Program-made: the position numbers and the translations under genes
Notes under the pieces: model-generated
Databases searched by the model: none
What the model saw: only the letters and a program-made list of their open reading frames with translations
What the model was told of the DNA's origin: nothing
DNA from: Vandiemenella viatica
Lineage: Eukaryota > Arthropoda > Insecta > Orthoptera > Morabidae
Length of the DNA stretch: 64,000 nucleotides
Assembly: GCA_031002005.1 (NCBI GenBank)
Contig: CM061919.1
Location: 224,252,739 to 224,316,738 of the forward strand
Direction: 5' to 3'
Shown: positions 55,637-64,000 of the stretch, piece after piece
How the letters are laid out: each line of letters opens with the position of its first letter
How positions within the stretch are numbered: position 1 is the stretch's first letter

Positions 55637-56508
55637 TGTAAAATAACTTTATTAATATAATATGTTCTTTTGAAATATAAGTTCTGATGACGAGAGCTCA
55701 GTTCACAATCACCACTTATTTTCTTTATGCTTTGACCATGTTTGAAAGCTATCGGAACTTCATAAAACAAAGGAAATTATTCAGGGGTAAATTTTAAGAA
55801 CGGTCGCCTGGTTTGGTGGGGAAGGAAATGATTTATCAAAGTTACTTACTGCTCAACACACTCCAAGTATATCAACACAAGAACACTTTTTATTGCACAG
55901 CTATAAGTAGTTACATTCCGACCACCGAACCATATTTATTATTTTCTTGTACTGAATAGTATACAAGGAACACCCTGAATAATAATTGCCGAAGATTTGC
56001 AAGTTCTTAGCGAGTGAGAATTTTCTTTCAGTCAACACAAATGAAACAACAAGATATTTCTTTTTCTACATTAGTGAACGACCTACGTAACTAACAGTCT
56101 TTAAGAGTACATAAGGTTCATTAGTCACTTAACCGACGCGGTAGACTTTCTCAACAAGCGGTGACGCTTTTCTGTTAGGCACAATCTTTTCTTCCCGCGC
56201 ACTCATTTACTGTAACAGTTCGTGCACCATAACACATATGACTGTCTTTAAATGTACATGAATGTCACTGTGTACTTTACCGACGCGGTAGCTCTTCAAA
56301 AGGCTTTTCTCAACAGGCGGACACTTTTCAGATCGGTACAATCATTTCTTCCCGCACACACATTTGCTGTAACAACTCGCGCGCTATATCACATACACTC
56401 TGCTACTGATACTCCTACTAGATCGTTGAAGTCAATAATCGACTTTACACTCGCTAATCGATCTTTGCATCAAAATTGATAGGTGCGTTAAACTATCGTA
56501 ATGTGACA
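55637..56508 (-). repeat. 3' LTR (in element orientation)
   Basis: 872 bp. Contains an internal duplication: a block with CCGACGCGGTAGACTTTCTC at about 56,132 returns in altered form (CCGACGCGGTAGCTCTTCAA) at about 56,280, with CTTCCCGCGCACTCATTTAC and CTTCCCGCACACACATTTGC following in each. Confidence 0.93.
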
Positions 56509-56523
56509 ACCCCTTCCAGGTCG
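56509..56523 (-). other. polypurine tract
   Basis: On the minus strand CCTGGAAGGGGT lies immediately before the LTR start TGTCACATT, as expected for the plus-strand priming site of an LTR retrotransposon. Confidence 0.75.
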
Positions 56524-57057
56524 ATGGTTAAAATGTGAAGCCATAGGTAAGCATTTCAACCAAACGACCTTTAAAATGGGCGAGGTTGGTAAGCATCTAG
56601 CTTAAGTCATAACACATTTTACACATAGTGGTTGGTGGTCGGTGCTAATCTAACACTTACAAAAATATACACAGAAAATTGGTAAACACATTACAATCAT
56701 AAGGTTCAAATCAATAATTGACATAGGTTATAATGTTAATAGTCGTGCTGAAAATTTGTGTTGCCTTTATGCAAGCGACCTGGTATAATACCAAATAAGA
56801 TACCTTTCTTTATATCACGTAGCACTTCTTTCTGCACAAACACTGGCTCACAACCACTTCACTCTTTACAACCTCGGTTTGAGTGTATTAAACAGATTGA
56901 CACATTACCCGAGCCCCTTACAAAATTTGGGTGAAGCCCGGTGGTTGTAAGGTCACTACTCTCTTGGGTCCTTCTAAAGTGAAAGTGACAATTTCCTATA
57001 GTGTCACCATTACTTAAGTACAAAAAATAACCTACAATGACAACCTCTTCACAATGA
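56524..57057. other. internal region between gag and the 3' LTR, no pol
   Basis: About 530 bp where pol would be expected to begin or end. Short minus-strand frames (56859-57095) show no RT, protease or integrase motif, so pol appears deleted here. Confidence 0.7.
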
Positions 57058-58449
57058 CTATGTACAAAAAAAAACACATATAAAGCATATGACAAGGATT
57101 TGCTGGGTGTTCAGGACAAACTTTGCCCCTAAGCACTCCAACATTTCTAATCTTCTTACTTCTTTCATCTTAAGGGTATTTCTCGCTTCGCCAAACAACA
57201 TTATTCGCCTCTTCTTCCTGCGTCTCTTCCACTTTTCCTTTATTCCTCTTGCTACTCTTCTTCCCACATATTCTGCCTCACTGTGTGGGCAATCAAGATA
57301 GCGACACTTCGCCAGACATCTGAGGAAAAAATCCTGCTGAGTCTCCTTCCCGGGAGAATAAGGTTCACCGTGCATTAGTTCCGACTTGACAGCGACCTGT
57401 CTTTCTACGGACCAAAAGTGTCTCAAAAATTCGTCTTTGAACTTTTGGTAGGCATTAAATTCCTTTGAAAAGCGATCGCCCCACAGACGAGCTCTCCCTC
57501 TCAGGTGTTCATGTACCATCTTTATTTTTCTCTCGTCCAAGGCAATTTGAAATGGCGGATAAGACTCGAAACTGTCCAAGAAATCCACCGGATGCACCTT
57601 TCCTGAGTCATCAAACTTTTCAAGTTCTTGTTTTTCTTCTGTATGGTATCCCTGACAGCAGGACCCATTGATAACTCCTTGAAATTTGCTGATCTCTTCT
57701 TTGATTACGACTGGCATCTGCTTCCTCACGCTTCCCTCTACTTCTCGTTTAATCATACTAGGCATTTTACTTTCTATCTCCAAAGTGTTAGCAATTTTGA
57801 TCTTTTCTATTCCTTCAGAGAGGCATTCAATTTTATCTACACAATATTGCACCCCTCTCACTTGTTCTTCACATGACTTGAGGCTTTCTTCCATCTCTTC
57901 TAACTTGTTGCCTTGGTAATCCACTCTGTCTTCTAGGGCCTTTACTCTTTGACGGGTTTGTCCAGTCTCCGCCAATGTGTATTGCTGTAGTTGCTCGAGT
58001 TTTTCATTTGTTTCATTTCCACGTGAGACACATTGTTGTCGGAGCTGCTCCATCTCTTCTCTCATAGCAAAAAATTTTCCTTCTAAATCTTTGGTGATGC
58101 TGTAGTGGAGGGCTTTCCCCTTCTCATCTATCTCAGCTCTGATTGTTTCCTGTGCTCTTTTAATCTCTTCCGAAATTTCTACCTTCACATTTTCTTGAAG
58201 GACATTTAGGTGATACCTCATGTTTTCTTAATTCTTCACTTGTGTGACTTTTATTTGATTGAAATTTTCTTCATTCTTCCTGTCTCTTTCTTCATTCTTC
58301 TGGTCTCTTTCTTCATTCTTCTGGTTTATCAGACTGATTTGATTGAAGATGTCTTTTTGTTGGTTAATTAGCATCATCAGCATCTCCCCAACAGGGACTT
58401 CCCTATCCTGCTCTCCAGTCACTTCAACCAAAGTCTCGTCGGTATTCAT
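57058..58449 (-). CDS. retrotransposon gag-like protein with coiled coil, one in-frame stop
   Basis: An N-terminal 73-codon piece (58449-58228) with an NQKNEERDQKNEERDRKNEE heptad-like repeat is followed by TAA and, in the same frame, a 387-codon frame starting at 58221. Residues about 1-190 of the latter are charged and coiled-coil-like. Residues about 205-330 carry the retrotransposon gag domain: HPVDFLDSFES, RKIKMVHEHLRGRARLWGDR, FKDEFLRHFWSVERQ, KETQQDFFLRCLAKCRYL. A basic run GIKEKWKRRRKKRR follows. No clear CCHC knuckle is present before the stop. In such elements gag forms the particle in which RNA is copied. The TAA may be a new mutation or a family trait allowing restart at the next ATG. 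Confidence 0.82.
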
Positions 58450-59659
58450 GATTAGAGGTTATACTATGATACACTGCTCTGATAACAAAAGGTTATAATA
58501 GGGCCACTAACTTGCCTACCCCACGCATACACCAAACAAAAAATCTACTAGGATTCCCACAACCTAGTCCACAAAGAATCTCTTCGACTTGCGAACCAAA
58601 ACAGTAATATCGAGAAAACAAACCACAAACAGAACACAGTACAACGCTGTTGTCAAAGGAAAACTTCAACATCAACATCAACATCAAATTTCAAAATAGC
58701 ATCGACAGAACAGACCGGCAAGAATTACTGCTGCCAGCTGCTTCTCTCCGTTATAGCTGAAAAATACATACAACTTAAAACAATGAATTGAGCTGCTTAA
58801 AATTATCAGCTCCGGGTGTACACTGCCTCAGAGTTTACAGCTGCAGGAAAATTCCATCGACTGACAAGCTGTAAATTGCATGCATTGAAAATATTCTGTT
58901 TCAAAAAAAATTTTTATTTTCGCACTGGTATAATTTATTTGTCGGTTGAAAGTAGTGATAAGTTATTTTTTAAAAAAAGAATTCTTTTCAAAAAAAAAAA
59001 AAAATTCTGACTGGCTACTAAGAGAAGGAATCAAATTTAATCTAAAAAAAATTCTCCCGAGAGAAAATTACTTTTACTGTATTACTATTGAAGCTCGGGT
59101 AGTGTCAATCAGTTATCCCAAAAAATTTATTTACTACACTGAGTTTACTAGTTTTCGCGTGCTTTTATTTATTTTTTTTTTATTTTTTTTCGGTTCACTT
59201 ATATATATTTTTTTTTTTTTTTTTAAATTTAATTTGCCTGTTCGATGTCTTCTTTTCTTCTTCTGCTGCTGCCGCGTTGATTTTCCGCAGCCTCCGTCAC
59301 GTTGTTATTGTGTGTGTTCGTTGTAGTATCCCTCTGGTAAAAAACTGCATTCACTTCTTGCTGCGTCCTGGAAATACACCGCCTCGTATCTCTGGAGTTA
59401 CTCCGTCGTTGCGTCTCTGGAACTCCACCGCCTTGTATCGCTGAAGCTACTTCGTTACTGCGTCGCTGAAACTCCACCGCCTTGTATCCGTGAAGCTACC
59501 TCTGACTTCTGCTTCCACTATTATCTTTCACGCGCCGTTCTTGCTCGAACAACACTCCATTGTTTACTACACTGTTTAATTGTCGTTCACTTCCCACTCG
59601 CTTGCTTGTAAATTTAGACGACTTTAACGTTCTGTTTATTCGCCTATCACTATTACAAG
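58450..59659. other. leader between the primer-binding site and gag
   Basis: Long (1.2 kb) non-coding leader for the minus-strand element. Contains A/T-runs near 58,990 and 59,165-59,225 and the 49-bp repeats at 59,370-59,512. No conserved motif recognised. Confidence 0.7.
59370..59512. repeat. three imperfect ~49-bp tandem repeats in the leader
   Basis: The core AACTCCACCGCCTTGTATC (first copy ATACACCGCCTCGTATC) occurs at about 59,373, 59,420 and 59,469, each followed by TG(A/G)AG(C/T)TAC. Confidence 0.85.
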
Positions 59660-59679
59660 TCCTGACACGCAGGTCGCCA
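59660..59679 (-). other. primer-binding site
   Basis: On the minus strand TGGCGACCTGCGTGTCAGGA starts directly after the LTR end TTTTACA. TGGCGACC is a start found in insect gypsy-like primer sites complementary to a tRNA 3' end; I do not assign the tRNA. Confidence 0.75.
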
Positions 59680-60554
59680 TGTAAAATAACTTATTTATTA
59701 ATATAATATGTTCTTTTGAAATATAAGTTCTGATGACGAGAGCTCAGTTCACAATCACCACTTATTTTCTTTATGCTTTGACCATGTTTGAAAGCTATCG
59801 GAACTTCATAAAACAAAGGAAATTATTCAGGGGTAAATTTTAAGAACGGTCGCCTGGTTTGGTGGGGAAGGAAATGATTTATCAAAGTTACTTACTGCTC
59901 AACACACTCCAAGTATATCAACACAAGAACACTTTTTATTGCACAGCTATAAGTAGTTACATTCCGACCACCAAACCATATTTATTATTTTCTTGTACTG
60001 AATAGTATACAAGGAACACCCTGAATAATAATTGCCGAAGATTTGCAAGTTCTTAGCGAGTGAGAATTTTCTTTCAGTCAACACAAATGAAACAACAAGA
60101 TATTTCTTTTTCTACATTAGTGAACGACCTACGTAACTAACAGTCTTTAAGAGTACATAAGGTTCATTAGTCACTTAACCGACGCGGTAGACTTTCTCAA
60201 CAAGCGGTGACGCTTTTCTGTTAGGCACAATCTTTTCTTCCCGCGCACTCATTTACTGTAACAGTTCGTGCACCATAACACATATGACTGTCTTTAAATG
60301 TACATGAATGTCACTGTGTACTTTACCGACGCGGTAGCTCTTCAAAAGGCTTTTCTCAACAGGCGGACACTTTTCAGATCGGTACAATCATTTCTTCCCG
60401 CACACACATTTGCTGTAACAACTCGCGCGCTATATCACATACACTCTGCTACTGATACTCCTACTAGATCGTTGAAGTCAATAATCGACTTTACACTCGC
60501 TAATCGATCTTTGCATCAAAATTGATAGGTGCGTTAAACTATCGTAATGTGACA
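59680..60554 (-). repeat. 5' LTR (in element orientation)
   Basis: 875 bp, same sequence as 55637-56508 apart from a 3-bp indel near the TGTAAAATAACTT end and one base (CCACCAAACC against CCACCGAACC). Confidence 0.93.
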
Positions 60555-60620
60555 AGTTCCACCCAGCCTCTAATGACCTTAGCCGTCGACGAGGCGTAAA
60601 AAAAAAAAAAAAAAAAAAAA
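60555..60620 (+). repeat. SINE family 1, 3' part and poly-A, split by the LTR element
   Basis: AGTTCCACCCAGCCTCTAAT then GACCTTAGCCGTCGACGAGG and an A-run to 60620. It continues the SINE begun at 55,452-55,636. Confidence 0.92.
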
Positions 60621-61111
60621 ATTCTTATATAGACAAGCCACAAGCGAGGAGGATAGTGGCTTTAATTTTGTTCATTTGCCATATTTCCTCCCTGTGTAAG
60701 ACTGTATGTCGACTTATCTATCAGCCACCTAGATGTGTAATAATAGCTACTCATAACAGAAGGAGATATAAAGATAGTTGAGTGTGATAGAACCAACCGA
60801 AATGCTACATTTTAAAAACTAACTATAAAACATTGAATTAAATGTTGTAAAGAGATGTAAAATAAAACAGAAAACTTGCATATGTCTAAATAAGTATAAA
60901 AAAATAATTATGTAAACACTTGAAGCTAGCTACTTGGCTTAAACATATATGTAAAATACTTGTAAAGCTAGCTACATGGACACCATGACAGAAGGACAAA
61001 TAAAATAAAAATGAATCCTTGGCCTAGTGAGGTCTTGCGAAAGACTAAAACTATTAGCACTTACTAACTACAGTCGTGACTCATCTGACCAAGCATCTAT
61101 TTTGAATCATA
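60621..61111. other. unassigned DNA
   Basis: AT-rich; no gene recognised. The phrase AAGCTAGCTACxTGG occurs twice (near 60,924 and 60,966), a minor direct repeat. Confidence 0.5.
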
Positions 61112-61113
61112 TA

Positions 61114-62407
61114 CGAGGGTGGTTTGAAAAGTTCTCGGAATGTATTAGAGTTAGGTATCTTACCTCGGTGGAACTGCTTTTATTTTTCAACATAGTCTCC
61201 CTGTAGACTAATGCATTTGGTCCAGCGATGTTCCAATGCCTTGATCCCATCTCGAAAATGAGATTCCTCCAGGCCTGCAAAATACCTCTCCAATTCGGCT
61301 GTCAGTTCTTCCATTGTAGAAAATCTCCGTCCACCGAGGAAATTTGTCAGCTTGGGGAATAGATGAAAGTCTGATGGTGCCAAATCAGGTGAATAATAAG
61401 GTGGATGTGGCAACAATTCGTACCTCAGTTCATGAAGTTTTGCCATGGCAATAACACTTTTGTGAGGCGGAGCGTTGTCCTGATGAAAGATGACGTTTTT
61501 CCTTGCCAAACCAGGCCTTGTTCCACGTATCTTTTCCTGTTATTGGTCTAGGAAGTTTGCATAGTATTGCCCCGTGATTGTTTGGCCAGTAGTAAGATAA
61601 TCTATCAGCAGAATGCCTTTTGCATCCCAGAAAACTCAGGCCATGACCTTTCCGGCTGAACTCACTGCCTTTGCTTTCATTGGTGGTAGTGAATCAGCAT
61701 GTTTCCACTGCTTTGACTGCTGTTTTGTCTCTGGGGTATAGTAGTCGACCCAAGTTTCATCTGTAGTTACAAACCGGCGCAAAAATTCTTGTTGGTTGCT
61801 CTGAAAATGGGCCAGACGTTGTTCGGACATTTCCAATCTGGTGCGTTTATCGTCCAGTGTCAAGAGCCGCGGCACCCATCTTGCGGATAATTTTTTCATA
61901 CCTAATTCTTCGGTTAAAATATTATATACCCGTTCAGAAGACATCCCTACAGCTTCAGCAATCTCCTGCACTTTCAGTCGACGATCCTCCATGACCATTT
62001 TATGCACTTTTGCGATAAATTCTGGGGTCGTAGCACTTTTTGGCCGTCCACTACGTGGATCATCATCCAAGCTCTCCCAACCAAATTTAAACTCGCTGGT
62101 CCACTTGGCAACAGTTGAAAATGAAGGAGCAGAGTCCCCTAGTGTGTTCTGAAAGTCGGCATGAATTTCCTTTGCTTTCATACCTTTCTTTACAAAGTAT
62201 TTAATCACTGCTCGAATCTCAGTTTTTTCCATTGTCACAAATCACTACGCGGGAACAACAACAAAGAGTCGTCACTACCACACTCCTGCAGCTAGAGCAC
62301 TGACGCGCCACGTGTTCACTCACAAAGGATGTGTGAGTATTGCGCGGGAACCTCGTTGCTCTAGCACTGACATCTAGTCATTCCGAGAGCTTTTCAAACC
62401 GCCCTCG
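61114..62407 (-). mobile_element. mariner transposon, full length (1.29 kb)
   Basis: Ends CGAGGGTGGTTTGAAAAG at 61114 and the inverse ending at 62407 (a few mismatches), flanked by TA (61112-61113 and 62408-62409). One transposase gene on the minus strand fills the element. Confidence 0.95.
61180..62232 (-). pseudogene. mariner transposase with two nonsense codons
   Basis: Starts MEKTEIRAVIKYFVKKG at 62232. Helix-turn-helix regions: KAKEIHADFQ...TVAKWTSEFKFG and KVQEIAEAVGMSSERVYN. Then GMKKLSARWVPRLLT, a highly conserved mariner block. Catalytic residues: VTTDETWVDYY (first Asp), FHQDNAPPH (second Asp), SPDLAPSDFHLFP (third Asp). I count 35 residues between the last two, one more than the usual 34, because of a doubled Tyr in HPPYYSPD. 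It ends LQGDYVEK at 61180. Stops at about 61,634 (after GKVMA) and about 61,542 (after YANFLDQ) inactivate it. Confidence 0.93.
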
Positions 62408-62409
62408 TA

Positions 62410-63645
62410 CGGTCAAACCTAACCCAGGAGAGGCGCCACAGCCGATGGCATTCTGTTAGCAGAGACACTGGCGTCGGTCTTCGGCTGGCATATCCCATCA
62501 ACACCAAAGTTCGCTGCACTGTCGTACAACCGACTCGAGTGTCGCTGTTCCTTGACGCTGTGTTGCCTGTCTGTCAACACTCACACGTCGACGCAGATGT
62601 CGCTGGTATCGGTCATTAAGTAGAAGTGGTCGATGTTGTACATGGCGGGAGATAATGCCGGGAATTATAGCGTTTAGAGTCTGTTAATTCATGTCGTGAC
62701 GTCACGATCACCTGAGAAAACCTATCACGCGATTCACGAGAGTATAAACGAAAGCCCTGACGCTGCACGTCACATTTATATGTTTCTTTCGCAATGTTAC
62801 CACCATCTGGATATTTGTACCTTTATTTCCCATGATTGTTGGCATCTACAAACAGGAGTTTTGTAATAACAGTTCACTTGATATACACAAACTCTTCAAC
62901 ATTATCGAATAATCTGTCGTAATTACAAAGCGTTTGTCTATTTATGGAAAAATATTAATAAATGCTGTAAAAAAATAAAGTTCTGTAGAAACCGGACGAA
63001 TCTTTCATTTTGATAATTTTCTATTATTTCTCTCATAAGTAATGAGGCGGTGAAATATGAAGGCCCAAGAAAAAGGAATAAAAGAAATAAAATTGAACTC
63101 CACAAACTTCAACTATGGTTAACGGGTTAACGGTGTAGCCTTTGGAAATGAATTATCAACACCTTCAGAAAGTACAGACAAAACACATTTTCAAAAAGGA
63201 GGACTTCAAATAACGAATATTTGTAAATGTTCCAAGATAACTACATACGATATATGGGGAAATCAATAAACTAAATGCACACTAAACCCTAATTGTCCAA
63301 ATAAAGAAGTAACCACACAACATCTGGAAAATTGGAATTAACCTTCTTTACAAGAAAATCCTCAAAATTCATACCAGCAAAACTTCGATTAAACGACTCA
63401 GTTATAAACCCAGACGGCCTCCATGCTCATTTCCTTTTTTAAAAATAAACTGGATAATTAGAAAATGCAACGAAATTTTTTTAAAAAATTCTGGAATTGG
63501 AATAAAAACATGAAAATGAATTGAAGAAATGAAATCTTTAAGAATCCTATATGTAAACTGAAAACTTTCGAATGCTGTCAGGCAAAATAATAATATTTTG
63601 TTTGAGAATTGGTGTCACTGAGTTCAGGAAGACTGAGAAAAAAAA
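62410..63645. other. unassigned DNA
   Basis: No gene recognised. 62,440-62,770 is GC-richer and contains GTGACGTCACGATCACC near 62,697; the rest is AT-rich. Confidence 0.45.
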
Positions 63646-63888
63646 CCGAGCGTGGTGGGTGAACGGCTAACGTTCTGGTATCGCATTCGCGAGGAAGCGT
63701 GTTCGAATCCCCGTCCGGGCATCCCGATTTGGGTTTTCCATGATTTCCCCAAATCACTCCAGGCGAATGTCGGGATGCTTCCTTCAAAACTGACATGGCC
63801 GAATTCCTTCCCGTTCCTTATCCCCAGTCCAATCCCGCCTCTAATGACCTTAACCGTCGAAGAGGCGTAATACCACACGTAAAAAAAG
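63646..63888 (+). repeat. SINE family 1, near full length
   Basis: Head CCGAGCGTGGTGGGTGAACG, B box GTTCGAATCCCCG, body TTTGGGTTTTCCATGATTTC, AGGCGAATGTCGGGATGCTT, CCTTATCCCCAGTCC, GCCTCTAATGACC, then GTCGAAGAGGCGTAATACC and a short A-run. A good reference copy for the family in this window. Confidence 0.95.
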
Positions 63889-64000
63889 GCTTAGAAAAGT
63901 AACCCAGAAAATAAACATTCTTAAACTAAAAACGTAAATAGCATAATCGCATCTTAAAAAGGAGCTGAGCCTCAACAGAACCGTACGCCGAAAAGAGATC

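Larger units (their letters stand above)
55637..60554 (-). mobile_element. LTR retrotransposon, gag only, nearly identical LTRs (4.9 kb)
   Basis: Two direct LTRs (55637-56508, 59680-60554) start TGT and end ACA. They are flanked by AGTT at 55633-55636 and 60555-60558, a 4-bp duplication. On the minus strand the primer-binding site directly follows the upstream LTR and a purine tract precedes the downstream LTR. The internal part is only 3.2 kb and codes for a gag-like protein but no protease, RT or integrase. By eye the LTRs differ by one substitution and a 3-bp indel, so the insertion is recent. A Ty3/gypsy relationship is likely but inferred. Confidence 0.93.

Noticed and set aside
27980..62705. 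Several TGACGTCA octamers (27.98, 28.57, 32.51, 32.61, 36.20, 62.70 kb) as a regulatory network
   Set aside because: Two lie in the arms of one inverted-repeat element and the others have no common context; there is no gene nearby for them to regulate.

Overview
This window looks like intergenic DNA from a large, transposon-rich insect genome. Nothing in it supports an intact host protein-coding gene, rRNA or functional tRNA. Nearly everything recognisable is a mobile element: non-LTR retrotransposons, Tc1 and mariner elements, a FLYWCH/MULE transposon, PIF/Harbinger, hAT, one young LTR retrotransposon, and many tRNA-derived SINEs. The Tc1 element with CACTCCTGGAAATTG ends and the main SINE (tRNA-like head, then a body read as TTTGGGTTTTCCATG) resemble families I associate with polyneopteran insects (orthopterans, stick insects, cockroaches). 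That taxonomic guess is from memory and is not proven by the window. Layout. 1.0-20.8 kb is a three-level nest. A Jockey-like non-LTR retrotransposon on the minus strand (ORF1 near 18.9-17.6 kb, ORF2 from 17.6 kb) is split by a FLYWCH/MULE DNA transposon at 3,244-16,623, flanked by a 9-bp target duplication with one mismatch. The MULE transposase gene is itself split by a 10.9 kb, almost perfectly palindromic element at 3,711-14,620. That palindrome has 5'-AG ends, a perfect 6-bp duplication (TATCTC), arms of about 4.47 kb and a 1.97 kb loop. Both arms carry the same SINE, LINE and DNA-transposon remnants at matching positions. The palindrome is the most unusual object here; its ends and duplication length resemble Polinton/Maverick elements, but no Polinton genes are visible. 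20.8-34.2 kb holds a Tc1 element (20,784-22,197), a CR1-like LINE family with several 3' ends, an internally deleted mariner, an inverted-repeat element whose arms contain TGACGTCA, a MITE with GCTCATTGAGC ends, SINEs, and LINE 3' fragments. 34.2-49 kb holds an internally deleted PIF/Harbinger element with a TAA duplication and a SINE inside it, a CR1-like LINE copy, a tandem array of about 146-bp units, a second SINE family, a MITE with CATAAACTAC ends, more CR1-like copies, a Jockey-type gag fragment, and a hAT MITE with a perfect 8-bp duplication. 49-64 kb holds two decayed Tc1 copies, a large stretch with no recognisable content, a CR1-like LINE, a SINE split by a 4.9 kb LTR retrotransposon with nearly identical LTRs and a gag gene but no pol, a mariner with two stop codons, and a terminal SINE. 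How the parts relate: the content is a record of successive insertions and not a pathway. Relative ages can be read from the nesting (Jockey older than MULE, MULE older than the palindrome insertion; SINE older than the LTR element; Harbinger older than its SINE). Every coding element carries stops, frameshifts or deletions, so most would need proteins supplied by other copies in order to move.
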